From Mallotus nudiflorus (Eukaryota > Streptophyta > Magnoliopsida > Malpighiales > Euphorbiaceae), in NCBI GenBank assembly GCA_947683625.1, contig CANTUR010000460.1:1107001-1171000 (forward strand): a DNA stretch of 64,000 bases. Direction: 5' to 3'. Position 1 is the first letter of the stretch. Each line of letters begins with the position of its first letter. Below, piece by piece: positions 45,875 to 58,080 of the stretch. The translations under genes and the position numbers were made by a program. The notes under the pieces are model-generated. The model was not told the origin of the DNA. It did no database searches and was given only the letters and a program-made list of their open reading frames with translations.

Positions 45875-46301
45875 ACAATTGCTGGACTCCACCTAACAGA
45901 GATGGCTTAAAGATTAATTGTGATGCAGCGTTTTATGGAAAGAATAAGATAGCCAAGATTGCTTTTTTATATAAAGATTTTAGAGGATCCTTAATTTATG
46001 TTGATGCAAGGAGGGTCAGATGCGCTTCCCAGTCATTGCTGAAGCAGTGGTAGTTAAGGAAGCTCTTCATTTTGTGAAGCACAGGGGTCTAAAACAAGTC
46101 ACAATAGAATCAGATGCTTTGGTGGTGACTAAAGCAGTTAATGGTGATATATCATATGTTCAATGGGAAATTGCTACTGTTATAGAAGATATCCAAGACT
46201 TAAAACAACAAATAGGAACTCATGTGGTTTATATTCATTACGTCAAAAGAAATGGGAACAAAGTTGTTGATTGGCTCAGCAAGAACAATTTTTTGTTTTG
46301 A
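45875..46301 (+). pseudogene. LINE-2 RNase H-like domain (RVT_3 type)
   Basis: The part at 45905-45945 reads GLKINCDAAFYGKNKIA, the N-x-D-A/G-A start of the domain. The open frame 46020-46301 continues EAVVVKEALHFVKHRGLKQV, TIESDALVVTKAVNG and YIHYVKRNGNKVVDWLSKNN. These give the E, D (ESDA) and H-x-x-R-x-x-N-x-x-A/V-D-x-L-A blocks of plant LINE/RVT_3 RNase H. A frameshift near 46015 separates the two parts. Confidence 0.8.
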
Positions 46302-46418
46302 AATGGTGATCAGTGGGCTAATATTCCTGCCTAGCTCAAATGTCTTCTTCCGAATGATGTTATCATGTAATTGTTTTTGTTGAATATAATTTTCTTTGAC
46401 CAAAATATAAATATATAT

Positions 46419-46446
46419 ACTCTTAGCTTGAATATATTTTTGTGTT

Positions 46447-46491
<45 letters not shown>

Positions 46492-46514
46492 GCAAAAATA
46501 CTCTTAGCTTGAAA
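46419..46514 (+). repeat. (TA)n microsatellite between copies of ACTCTTAGCTTGAA
   Basis: A (TA) run of about 40 bases (46449-46488) is bracketed by two exact copies of TACTCTTAGCTTGAA (starting near 46419 and 46499). On the minus strand the run encodes a meaningless Y/I repeat. Confidence 0.85.
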
Positions 46515-46589
46515 CTAGAAAAACACAAAATTTAACAGAACGAGCATGAAAATAAACTAAAAGTAAATGTAGGAGAAGAAGTGTGATAG

Positions 46590-46740
46590 TGCCAATGATC
46601 CTTAACCCAATTGGTCAAGATGAGGTATCCATGACTCTTAGGTTATCAGTTCAATCCTTGGTGAGAACATATTATGGATTTGCTCCTTATAGTGATAATA
46701 GTGAGTTATTGTGATGTAATGATAGATTTTTTTTATTTTG
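46590..46740 (+). mobile_element. tRNA-derived SINE with T-rich end
   Basis: TTAACCCAATTGGTCAAGA resembles an A-box, and GGTTATCAGTTCAATCCTTGG a B-box. The body ends in a T-run (GATAGATTTTTTTTATTTT), as many plant SINEs do. It sits about 190 bases after the end of LINE-2. Confidence 0.5.
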
Positions 46741-46779
46741 GACTTGATATGGGATCCTATATCATTGAGAGGGGGAGAA

Positions 46780-46950
46780 GAGACAATTAGCAACTACTAT
46801 TTGAAAAGTATTTTTGTGAACCACCACCAAGGGTAAGTTTCATATCCTTAATGAAGAAGAGGTATTAAACTCATAACCTCAATTCTTTAAGAATAAAATA
46901 TTCTTACCATTTGAACTATGTCTCGAGTGTCTGATGTAATAATAGATGTA
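46780..46950 (-). mobile_element. tRNA-like SINE remnant, minus strand
   Basis: Minus strand: CGAGACATAGTTCAAATGGT (A-box-like) then GAGGTTATGAGTTTAATACC (B-box-like). It is oriented toward the SINE at 46590-46740. Confidence 0.4.
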
Positions 46951-47957
46951 ACTCCCCAATAGAGGATGTAATGTCCAAAAAAAAAAAAAGTCTGATAGTC
47001 AAAGAATTAAAAACGGTAATAACAAGCAAGGGAATGCTTATAAGAAAAATATTTTTGTCCTTAAATCCAAAGTCACCTCGAAAATGACATATTTTTCTTT
47101 ATTTGTTTTCTTTAGCCATCATTTTCATGACAAATACAGGGTGGGACATCAGCTGTTTTTTTTTTTTTTTTTCACGAATTGGATTAAATTTTAAATTAAT
47201 ATTGGTCAATGATTTTACGATTTTACCAAAATAATTTTTTTTACAATTTGATCTAATCACAATTTTAAATAATTATAAATTAATGATATCAATAAAAAAA
47301 GAAAGAAATAACATATCACAATCCACCACCAGCAACATCTACTTAATATTGGGCTGGTCCAATATTACAATGATTAAATAATTATTTTAAATGTAATTTT
47401 TGTCCGCATGGACTACAATTTTTTAAGTGAGAAAGGGGAGGTAAGAATATTGGTGAATGCCACTTAACTATTTAATCTTTGACATATAACTATAAATCAA
47501 ACAATTGGTTGGACTTGGACTCTTTTAACATATTTGTTGGAAATCCTTTATTACTTAAACAAACTAAATTTGATAACATTTTAAAATTTAATTTATCCAT
47601 ATAAATAATTTTAAATATTTTAAAGTTTATTTTTAAAAATAAGATAAAGGTAAGTAAATATTAAATCCTTAATTTATTGATGTTTTAAAAGAAGATTTAC
47701 CACTTAACTATTTAACTTTCGGTATTTTAAGGTTTATTTAGTGTGCACATAAGTAGCTTAAAATTGTTACGATAATAGTATTCAAAGTAATATGTTATTT
47801 GATACGTTTAGGAATTAATTATTAATAAATATATACTAAATAAAATAAAAATATGAACAAATGGAACTATTATTGTTGACTTTTTAATTATAATAATAAC
47901 AATAATAATAATATTATTATTATAATAATAAAAGTAGCGTTAAAATTATGGGTAGCT
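46951..47957 (+). other. AT-rich intergenic DNA with (AAT)n dyad
   Basis: No gene is visible. Poly-A (46978-46990) and poly-T (47157-47173) tracts occur, and a TAA/ATT microsatellite near 47888-47930 forms a dyad. CCACTTAACTATTTAA occurs twice (47459 and 47699). Confidence 0.5.
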
Positions 47958-48337
47958 GATATATTTTTTGAACAATTAAGTTTTCTTAAATAAATTAAAT
48001 TTGAATAAAATTACCAATTTAAGTTGGATATAGTAAACTAAACTAAATATAAGTATCTAATGTTTAATTCTATTTAGTCACACCCACATCGTCTTCTTTA
48101 TGTGGATGTCTCCTCTTCTCTGTCTACTAGGGTTAGGGTTTCCTCCTTAGTATTGAATAGAATTTCCTTATTATTTTCTCTTATTTATGAATTTGTTTTT
48201 GCTTTCCTCTCTCTTCTTTTAAGCTTATATACAAGGTTTACATGAGATTTGTTATAGAGCTGTTACAATAGATTAATATATGAGAGCAAGCAAAAAAATG
48301 ACTATGTAAAGAGAAGAGAACTATCTTATACTTATCA
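47958..48337 (-). repeat. Probable 3' LTR of the copia remnant
   Basis: The minus strand starts TGATAAGTATAAGATAG right after AGAGGG and could end ATATATCA at 47958. A TATA-like GTATATAAGC (minus; 48221-48232) lies inside. No second LTR is in the window to confirm it, so the left border is weak. Confidence 0.4.
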
Positions 48338-50540
48338 CCCTCTTGTAACGTGGTTTCTAACAATGTTCAACTTGTCATGTAGCAGCAGAAAGCAACTTTG
48401 CTCAAAGATTTAGTCAATAAATTTGCAAGTTGGTCATTTGAAGCAATGTATTTAATAAGCAATGACATGTTAAAGACTTTATCTCGGACAAAATGATGAT
48501 CATGAAGAAGAGATTGCAACTAATGAATCTCTTGGACTGTTTTAGCCAATGCATGATATTCAGATTCAATGGATAATCGAGCTACACACCTCTATTTTCT
48601 TAAACTCTATGAAATAAGATTATTGCCAATGAAAATTATATAGCCAATTGTTATTTTTGGTCATCAATTGAGCTAGCCTAGCCAACATCACTGTAAGGAG
48701 CTATAACAAAAGAAAAGGATTGGTGAATTAAAAGACTGTGATTAATAGAAGATTGAAGATAACCCAATATCCTCTTTACGGCATACCAATGTTCACTAAT
48801 TAGTGAATAGAGGAACTATGAGACCTTACAAACAACATAAGAAATGTCAAGTCAAGTTAAAGATAGGTATTTTAATCCACCAACTATACTATGATACAGA
48901 CTTACATCTTACATTAGCATATTATTATGCAATGACAATTTTGTAAGTGAGCAAGAAGAAGTAGAGATACCTTTGGCTGAACCTATACTGCCTCACTCAA
49001 AAGATCTTTTGTTTACTTAATTTGAGTGAGGAGAATATTGGAAGTTGTAAATGTGGTTTCAATACCAAAAAATTAATTTAAGGTGCCAAGATCTTTTAGT
49101 CCAAATTGATTATTGAGTGAACTTGGAAGAAGAACTAATAAGAACCAAATCATTAATATACATGAGACAGAAGGCAAAAACATCACCAACTAAATAAAAA
49201 AAAGAGAGATCATTAGTCTTAGACCCATGAAACCTAAGTTTATATAAAGCCAATGTTAAGCACTTGTACCATTGTACTAGTGCTTATTTTAAGCCACAAA
49301 GACAATGTTTTAGCTTGTACATATAATTGGGAAATTGTTGAACTACAAAACCTAAAGGTCATTGCATATAAACATCCTCGTTTAGTGTACTATGAAGAAA
49401 GACATTAGACATGTCTTGCTATTTAATGTGCCATTGTTTGTTTTTGGCCAAGGAAAAACAAGCTGACTTGTACATGGCTTAATAACTGGACTATATATAT
49501 GATGAATATCAACTCTGGGATGTTGGTGAAATCCCTTAGCCATAAAACATGCTTTACACTGATCAATTTTGCCATATAAAGTGTATTTGATATGATAAAC
49601 CCACTTGTACCCCACTATATTTTAACTAGAGTTTGGTGGAACTAGTTCTTAATCTTGTTTACAATGAGTGTATTGTATTAATTTACCATAGTTTGAAGCC
49701 ACTCTAGAAATTAAGCAGTAATGTAGTGTAAAAGATGTGAAGAAAAGTTTAGGTTTAAGACTACTGATTTGTGAGAAGGTGACTATATGGTGTTGTATAG
49801 TTACATGAGGGGAAGATGGTGGATTTTTAATGTACATTAGAGACTTAGACATATCAATTACTAAAGAGAGTCCATGACTTGTAGGAGGAATATATGAGCT
49901 TAATAGAGGAAGCTTTTGAGAGGAACTAGTAGTGTTAGTTTATGAGTTTGGTTTGGTAGTGGATGTGGATATGGACAAATTTTGAGATAATGATTTGTTT
50001 AATTGTGATTTAGTAAGAATGATGGGTAGTGAGGATGGATTAACTTATGGGAATAAAGGATATTAATAGAGTAGTATTAAAGTAAAAAATGGTTACACAT
50101 TGAAGGTTTCCATCAGCAATGGATTGTGAACCACTAGTATTATCAACACCTTATTTGAATGAAAATTCCTATTTATAAAAAATGCCATGATGTGAGACAA
50201 TAATTTTATGAGTAAGAAAATCCAAGCAATAATGTCCTTTGTGAATTTTGCTATAACCAAGAAAGACACATTTAGATGATGTAGGAGCTAATTTGTTCTT
50301 TGTATAAGGATGAAGCCATTAATAACAAAGACACCTCAAGCTTCTAAATTTATCATGATTGGGATTAGTATAGAACAATTTAGCATAGAATTCCGAGTCT
50401 ATAACCCAAGTATGTTTACTAATATAATATAGTGTTCTTTGAATTGATTCATCATCATGCACTAAGTACAACCTATTGTCTAAATCTTTCCCAAGATCAA
50501 GCACGAAAATATTTGTCAATCTTAAAATCTAACATATGCA
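48338..50540 (-). pseudogene. copia pol: integrase tail, RT and RNase H
   Basis: From the right: FRSLRCLCY (near 50350), KCVFLGYSKIHKGHYCLD (near 50270-50215; the integrase C-terminal G-Y block), HKIIVSHHGIFYK (near 50200), a broken RVT_2 with GYKWVYHIKYTLYGKIDQCK and ACFMAKGFHQHPRVD (49612-49500), LVLLPSSLNNQFGLKDLGTL and FFGIETTFTT (near 49150-49060), GGLKYLSLT (near 48880), HWYAVKRILGYLQSS (near 48790) and a broken YSDADWASSIDDQKS-like RNase H (near 48690-48630). The open frame 50519-50319 has TWVIDS (protease-like) close to integrase sequence, suggesting an internal deletion. It is full of stops. Confidence 0.75.
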
Positions 50541-51664
50541 TATATCTATACTTAATATCTAAATAATGCATATAGTTAAGGTTAAAGTTATGTAGCATAT
50601 AATTAGCATCCCCACTAATATATTCAAGCTTTGGATTCATCACTCAATTACCCCTATAATTATATTAATATTAATGGTTCTATCTATCCTGCAATAAGAA
50701 TAGTATATACAAAAATTTATTTTAATTACATGCACCAATAAACTATTTTCATTTAGTTATAAACAATCCAAATTAATGACATCCATGGAATGCTACTGTA
50801 TATGATAACTAATTAAATCTTAAATCTCTAAATTTCATATTCATATATTTTTAATTAGTTTCACTATATATTGTTCCTGAATATCTTCATTAATAATCCA
50901 AGGCAAAAACACATAAAGTATGTCTTTTCTTTCACCAAAAATAAAGAAAACTATGAAAAAAATGGAAACTTATAAACCTACTTACACATACTTTTTAAAG
51001 CATAATAGATCCTATCACCACTATCTTTTAATTTCATTGGCACTTTTTAGGTCCTTAATATCATAATTCTCCCTTTGTAAAAACTGGTTTCCCTTGTAAA
51101 ATCTCTCATATTTAAGGTTCCTATCTCTTGCAAAAAGAATTTCAAAAAGCAAATAGTCGAGAGTAGAGTTTGGTGGCTGGGAGAGGCTTTAAGATTTATC
51201 ACACTTTGTCTCATATAGCCTAAGGTGAATGGTTAGTGTCTCTTCTCATCTCACATAGCTCGAAATGGACAATAGAGCTTCCTTTACCCTCTTCAAACCA
51301 TATTTAATAAAATTAAAAACACGTTATAATTAGCATTATGATAACTATAAATATCTATATAGATGTAAGTCAACTTTATATTTGAAACATAATCAAAGAA
51401 AAAGCTAACAACAATTTAGTGCGTAGTTTACAAAATACACTAATAATAATTATATACTTAAAATATACAAAATATTAGCCACCAAAATGAGAACAACACT
51501 AAGACGAGATCATTGGGCCAATCTTATATAATAAGTTTATAAAACTATCTAAGTTTTAAGGTTCTCTATCAAGCCTTATTATCAAAAATGATTTTGAAAA
51601 TAGAGTAAAATAAGTATAGAAATACTCAATGAATAGATGCTATAAGCATAAAATAGTTTAGTTA
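50541..51664 (+). other. AT-rich intergenic DNA
   Basis: No gene, repeat or transposon border was recognised. A slightly GC-richer patch lies near 51150-51290. Confidence 0.45.
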
Positions 51665-53792
51665 TGTTAGCATAGGTGGTATGCCCTAGAGGCCAATCAT
51701 ATATTTTGACATTGTAAATTATCCCAAACAATAATAAAATATTCATTTAAATAAAGTGTTTGTTTATTTGAGTATTTATCCATTAGCATAAAGTCAAATA
51801 AATTTATTGTCAAGAGTTGATAATATGAGTGATAAATTTATTTAGTAAATATGTTATAAAAATGTTCATAGTCGATAAATTAATATTTGGGTAATATTAA
51901 TTTGACTATTACCTCTGTCTATTTTCCTTAATTATTATGTGATACTAATAATGGGAGGTAGCGAGTCTTATACTACTTGATATTAGATATCAGAATAGAC
52001 AAGTGGATACTCATGTGATGGGTGGATCAAACATAACATCAGATTTGTGATTGCGTGGATATTCACTTATAGTCAATAATCACAATCTAGGTAATAATGG
52101 TGCACATAGTCCTTTGACCTGAGGCAACACGGTCATCCATATTTAAGTGGTTATGATTTGTTACCGCTTACATACTTATATTAATCACACATGAGTATAT
52201 GACATGTGGTGGCTCTAGTCAGTTAAATGTAGGGATGAGTGTTCGACCATGATAGGATTCATTGCCTAGAGAGAATTGAGATAAGATCTTATGCTATCTA
52301 AGTTTATTCGTGATTAATAAGTTCCTGGCCATGATAAACATAAAAATCTAAAAGATTTTTAGTGTTAGAAAGGTATTTCTAATATTTATTATTTTTTTTT
52401 CAAGAATAGAACTTAAGATGAGGTCATATGATAAAGCTATTAGAGTTTGACTAAACCATGACTTTAGGCTTTATTAGGATCTTCTAATGAAGAGATTTTA
52501 GTGCACGATAATTATGACTAAATGGTTCATGTGAATCAATACATGCATTTATTTCTAATTGGGTAGTTGTGATATCAATGCTAGGGGTCGATGAGAACTA
52601 AATGTGTATAATTAGGATTTTCATATTTAGACTTAAAAGAGTTTCAAATAATATCAAGTCTTGATATTATCTTCTCATTGCCAATTAGGCATGAACCTAG
52701 TAAGTCACACCTAAAAGAGCTTTACCAAATCTCCATTAATATTAATCTAATTATTGATTAAAGAGTTTAATAAATTAATTAAGATTAATAGAATTGGATT
52801 TATGCTTTAAGCAATAATCTTAGCATATTATGAAATCTAATTTAATTAAGGGTTTAATTATTAATTAATACTTAATTAATATGAGATGTTAATTGAAGTA
52901 TTAAATTAATAATAAATGTTGTTTCTAATCAAACTTGGATTAATGATCAAAAATAGTTTTAGACCAAAGATTAGTCAAAGATGTAAAGAAAGCCCATGAA
53001 TCTTATCTAGGCCCATTTGGTTTTATGGATTAGGCTTGGGCTAAGTGTTGGCCTAATGATAAAGAACAAATCAATAAAATGAGATAAGCCCAAGTGTTGG
53101 CCCAATTACAAAGCCCAAATCCATGTGAACATGACATGGTCAAATTTGTCATGTTAGGCATGCATTATCCTATATATGTATATTATTGACTATGGGTATG
53201 ACAAAGTGTATATCACATTGGTGTGTGTAGAGAATGTATATAAACATATATATGAGATGTATTCAATTCTCTATACATCTTTTGATATACTTATCTCTTA
53301 TATAAGTTGTATACTTTTGAGTTGTATACATGTGATGTAAGAGATGATGTCATTAGGGTTTTGTTTTCTATATATATATATATATATATATATCTTAAGA
53401 GAGGTTAAAGATTGTGTAGAGACAAACCACAAAAGGAGGAACAACATATACTAAAAATAAACACTAAGTATTATTGCAAGAAATTGAATTAGTGCAAGTT
53501 TGTGAGGGTCTATTAAGAGGGAATCTTGCTTCTAACCAAATTCAAGCAAGAAGGTGATTGGTGAAGCTTTGGTGTTTCAAACTAAAGGTCTAACACTTGG
53601 GAGGCTAAGCATTTAATTCAAGAGTTGAACCAAAGAATCCAAAGCTTTTAGAATATTTGTGGTTTACATTAAACTTAGGAATTTGTAAGTATTTCTAAAC
53701 TTAGAATTCCTAGGTTCATGTTTGTATGTATTGATTGTTATTTAGCTATATAAAAAATGCAAATTGGATCTATGGGAGTGGAAATCCTAATG
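51665..53792 (+). mobile_element. Probable copia solo LTR (about 2.1 kb)
   Basis: It begins TGTTAGCATAGGTGGTATGCC and CTAGAGGCCAAT, a start I associate with long copia LTRs (GTATGCCCTAGAGGC). It ends near GGAGTGGAAATCCTAATG, comparable to a GGGAACCCTAACA end. A TATA-like TGTATATAAAC is at 53236-53246, followed about 150 bases later by a (TA) run at 53371-53392. No primer site or coding sequence follows. The borders are approximate and no clear target duplication was found. Confidence 0.5.
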
Positions 53793-55507
53793 TTATGAAG
53801 GGTTATGCAAGTGAAAAAGTTAAAATTTCATCTCATCTAAGGCTTGTGCTTACCATACATCAAAGTTGCATAAACATTTCCTTCAAGTTAAACCAAACAT
53901 AATAACCTCCTCAAATTTAAAAACTAGAGCATTAAAAATCATATTACAATTCACTCAAAATGGCAAGCCAATTATTACTTTCAAATCATAATACATGTTG
54001 TTTTAAAACATTAGCACCACTTTCATTTGTATTAATCAACCCTTCAATGAGCATTATAAATCAGTCATAACATACAAGCATCATAAACTCACTCTTTAGG
54101 CACACTTGATGGCTAACCCTTCAACTATATTAATACAGATTGATCTTTCTCCCTTCACCATCCTCTGATCAAGTGCCTAGTTGTCTATTGCACAATAACA
54201 ACCATCATAATCTCAAACGTGCATATAATACCTCAGCACATAACATCACAATTTCAAATGTGCATATAACACCTCAACACATCACATCACAATTTTAAAT
54301 ATGCATATAACACCTTAGCACATATACACATTTCATATAGGGTGGTAATACCCAAACTCAAGTATCATTTCCATCAAATAATTAGTCTAAATCTTACTAA
54401 TATATTAAAGTTTAATAAAGCATTTAAAACCCACCCACCCATTTATCATTAAAATTAAAGAAATGAAACCAAACTAATTTTAAATTCAATTAAATCATTA
54501 AGTAGCTAAGATACTTCAAATCATATTGCATAACTAGGCATAAAGTCAAATGACATTGGATTAGTAAACTTGAAACAATTGTTGTTTCAAAGCTTCAATC
54601 TTAAACTAGTGATTTAAATCATAATAAAGATGAATTAAAAAAATTCAAAAAAATCATTTCATATTCATAAAATAAAATTTAAAAGCTCAATTATTGATAT
54701 TATAGACAAAATTAAAGGGTTTGAACATCTACTCACTGAAAGTAGCCTTAATTGCACACACTTAACTCCATAAAGTATCTATATTATACTTGCAGCGCCC
54801 TTACCTTTTTTAGCATCTAATTCATATAATACCATTTATAATTCATGAAAAAATAGACTTATATACTATCCTAATCATATAGACCCTAAATGATATACAA
54901 AAGTATGCAATTCAACTCAATTCAACAAATTTAACTTAATTATTTTAAAGGCACAACTTTTAAGGGCTGGCTTTAAAAAATTATAGGGATATTAAAAAAG
55001 GAATCTTAAGCTCATATCTTGTACACTCTCAATTGTATGAGTCTAATACATGCTACAAAAATTTCACCTCAATTAGATAACCATAAAAAAGTTATAGAGG
55101 GTTAAATATAATCATCTAAAAGAAACTAATAGATTAAACGATAAAATGATTGCTCGTATTAGACTAATATGGAGACAATATTAGCTAAAGTTTTTAAGAT
55201 AAAGTTTTAGAGAAATATTTGAAGTTTCCAAATCATTAAAGAACACATAATTAGGAGTTTTCTACACTGAAATTGAAATTGAAAACACTGAAATTGAAAA
55301 TTTAGGATATCAAGCCCAATAATGGTAGCTTACTAACCCTAACTCAAATTAATAAAAACTCTTAAATACTTACCAATTGAACATCTAGAGTATTTTAATA
55401 TGAAGGTTACAACTTGAAAAATGTTTTAGACCTTCCAAATCTAGTTGAAAATTCAGCACCAAGTAGCAAAATGAAGTTACTCTCTCCTTTCCTCTTTTTC
55501 CTTGGAG
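53793..55507 (+). other. AT-rich DNA with a short 41-bp tandem repeat
   Basis: Mostly featureless. Near 54213-54325 a unit of about 41 bases (AAAYRTGCATATAAYACCTYAGCACAT...) occurs three times, with GTGCATATA/ATGCATATA at 54219, 54260 and 54301. No coding capacity is recognised. Confidence 0.5.
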
Positions 55508-56030
55508 GAAAAAAAAATGCCCTATGGTTAGGAGCTTTTTCACTTAAAGGGTTATGGTATCTTTTTGTAACATTTAAGATTCTATGGTTTGATTCTTCTT
55601 GCATTTTGGTACTTTACTCATTAATATTCTTCAAAATACATGATACATTGTTAAAATAATATAAATTTTTAATAGTGAAATTATTTACTAAGTAGTATAG
55701 CATATATTCAACTAAGTAAAATAAATTTATAATAAATAAAAATAAGATGTATTTTTAATTTTATTATGAATAAAAATAAATAATTTTTAAAATAATTTTG
55801 TAATATTTTTAAAAGTATCTAAGTGATTGTATTGATGGTAAATCATATGTAAAACATTTGTATTATTAAAAGGGAGTGTTATATTAAAGTTCTATTACAA
55901 AATAATGATGATATTAGTTGATAGAGTATTAAAGTGTTAGAAAATGAAATCACATACCTTTAAATATTATTAAAAAAATTATACACTTTTAAATGAAAAT
56001 GTATCTAACCGTAAGGTAACTTTTTTTTAT
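55508..56030. mobile_element. MITE-like element, copy B of the dispersed repeat
   Basis: The left end AAAAAATGCCCTATGGTTAG and the complement of the right end (AAAAAAGTTACCTTACGGTTAG) form imperfect terminal inverted repeats about 520 bases apart. The interior matches 11495-11935. There is no coding sequence; the short open frames here (55414-55659, 55604-55407) overlap the terminal repeat and are probably chance. Confidence 0.55.
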
Positions 56031-56148
56031 TTATCTTTTTTTTCCTTTCTACCTAATTGCAAGTGGGTGGCTCTTGTTACACATCAAGCACAGTTTGTGC
56101 TTCTAAAGAAAAACAAAAGAAGCTCCTAAACTTTAAGTAAGATGAAAA

Positions 56149-57183
56149 TGCCTTAAAAGGGGGGGGGGGGGGGGTGAATAAGGCTTTAGAAATTTAAAAG
56201 AAATTAAAATGAATTAAGAGAAAGATTAAGGGATGAAGAGAAGAGAAATGAGCACAAGGTATTTTAGGAGTTCAGATTCTTAACCAATCCTACATCTTCA
56301 CCTAACTTATCCCTAAGTTAGGATTTTAAATCACCTACTTCAATTTTATTTCCAAGATTGATTACACAAGAGTTTTTCAAGGCTCAACTTAAACCTTCAC
56401 ATAAATGAGTTTTCTTGGCTCAACTCAAACCATAAATGAAAATCCAAGTGTTTCAATAGCTAACACTTAAACTAATTCCTTCTAAACTTAATTCCTCACT
56501 TCCTTTTTCAACCTAAGAAATAAGAAGAACAAGAAGAACCTAATCTAGAATACAAAACCCACACTAAATAAATTAAAATATAAAATAGAATTAATAAGCT
56601 TTACAAATGCTAAGAATAAACTGAGTGCTCAATCAAAGAGTGTAACTCTCAAATGAAGTTTTCATAAGTGTATTTATAGAGGGGACTTGAAATCTAGCTA
56701 TTAGAGGCCATTAATTGCATCCCCAAGCTCCATTATTTTTCATTTAAAAAAATTAGCTTTTTACAGTCACAACAATACTCATGGATGTGAGGGGAGGCTC
56801 ATAGTAGTGAGCCATATAAGATATAACCATTAGGGTTTCAACTAGTCATTAGAGAGCTACTAGGATTGCTGCTTATGATTGTTACCTACTCCTCATGAGT
56901 CGTTCATGACTGTGAGTAGTGTTAGTGACTAGTGTAGACCCTTGACTCAATTCTTGCTCTCTTCAGGCTCCTGATCGTGGCCAAAGCTCCTGGTCATAAG
57001 GGGAGATGATGAGGAGCCCTTTTGGCTTAAAAAATTTAACTTTTGAGCCTCCAAATGCATCCTTTTAATCCTAAATTATAAACATACTTAAACATAAATT
57101 TTAGCAACAAATATTAATTTTTAAAGTTAAAACTAAGGTTGTTTTGAGATTAATCATGACCTTGATCAGACAAAAGGTCAACA
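56149..57183 (-). repeat. 3' LTR of the SIRE-like element, with a 16-G run
   Basis: Aligns with 60100-61118 in order (GTGAATAAGGCTTTAGAAATTTAAA, GATGAAGAGAAGAGAAATGA, CTAGCTATTRGAGGCCATTAATTGCATCC, GCTCCTGRTYGT...). The right edge GTCAACA gives TGTTGACC on the minus strand. Near the left edge a run of 16 G (56159-56174) replaces the five G of the other copy. Confidence 0.85.
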
Positions 57184-57197
57184 ATCTCCCCCTTTTT
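57184..57197 (-). other. Polypurine tract of the SIRE-like element
   Basis: Minus strand AAAAAAGGGGGAGAT directly before TGTTGACC of the 3' LTR. A second G-run (GAGGGGGAGC, minus; near 57261-57270) lies 70 bases further inside. Confidence 0.75.
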
Positions 57198-58080
57198 TGA
57201 CTTTGATAATTAAATAAATAAAAAAATCACTACATGTATAAGTGTGCATTTATTTTTAATGCTCCCCCTCAATTATATACCAAGGATTCTTTTAAATTTC
57301 CCTTTTAATATATGCCAAAGTGAGTAAAAACAAGTCGAATACCATATATCTTTCAAAATACCATATTTTTGTCCCCCTTTGACAAAGTTAAAAAGGAAGA
57401 AATAAAAAATGAAAAATAATTCAAATGAATATTAAAAAAATAAATTTCTTTCCCCATTTATAAAGTATACAATAAGGCATTAAAAGAATAATCATGCCAA
57501 TTCTTCTCCCTTTTTATAAGATACCAATTAAACAATAAACATATCATTTGAAAGATGATATCAATTGAAACTAAAATTGATACCACAGGGTTTTAATACT
57601 AATTGAAGAGGGATGAAAGAATAGCAAATGAAAATTAAGTAAAATTTGAAAAACATTTTGATTATAAAAAGGTGAAATTCTTTTTGAACAACTTGAAGTT
57701 TGCATATTCATTGACAAATCATAGAGATTGGTTTATCAACAAGTTCCAAATACCAATTATTGTTAAAATAAATGAAAAATGAAGCATATGATAATCATGC
57801 ATTAATGACTTGGCAATAGTAATAATGGTTGTAAATATGTAATTCAAAGAGATTGTATAAAATAAAACATCAAGTAAAACAAATGATTCTAAATAAAAAT
57901 GAAATTTGAATAACAGTGAGAATCATTTCAATCATGCAAAGGGCCAAATTTTATTTGAACATTTTAATGTGTGCAAGTTTATTGATAAGCTAAATAAATT
58001 AATGTTATCAATTTATCAATAATTGGCACATGGACAACTTCAACCCTTCTTCCATAACATGAGATCAAACACTTTTTGGA
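57198..58080 (-). other. Non-coding 3' interior of the SIRE-like element
   Basis: AT-rich DNA between the end of gag sequence and the polypurine tract, without a pol motif. The deletion that removed pol probably has its scar near 58080-57900. Confidence 0.5.

Larger units (their letters stand above)
42240..46400 (+). mobile_element. Second plant LINE (different lineage), ORF2 remnant
   Basis: The element runs from an endonuclease start through RT to RNase H without a large insertion. Many stops and shifts interrupt it. Its motifs differ from the first LINE (ELWKKEELHWMQHSRIKWLK against the first element's sequence), so it is a separate insertion. No ORF1 is seen upstream, so it is probably 5'-truncated. 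The 3' end is near 46400, before the AT microsatellite. Confidence 0.75.
47958..50540 (-). mobile_element. Ty1/copia element remnant
   Basis: Minus-strand order is integrase C-terminal part, RVT_2 reverse transcriptase, RNase H, polypurine-like AAGAGGGTG, and a probable 3' LTR. The 5' LTR and gag are missing. Ty1 order (integrase before RT) and the motifs separate it clearly from the Ty3 elements. Confidence 0.75.

Noticed and set aside
46331..46528. Minus-strand open frame with Y-I repeats
   Set aside because: It is generated by the (TA)n tract and has no coding features.
55414..55659. 81-codon plus-strand frame with a signal-peptide-like start
   Set aside because: It runs across the terminal repeat of the MITE-like element and is rich in L/F/S from T-rich DNA; the overlapping minus-strand frame is equally open.
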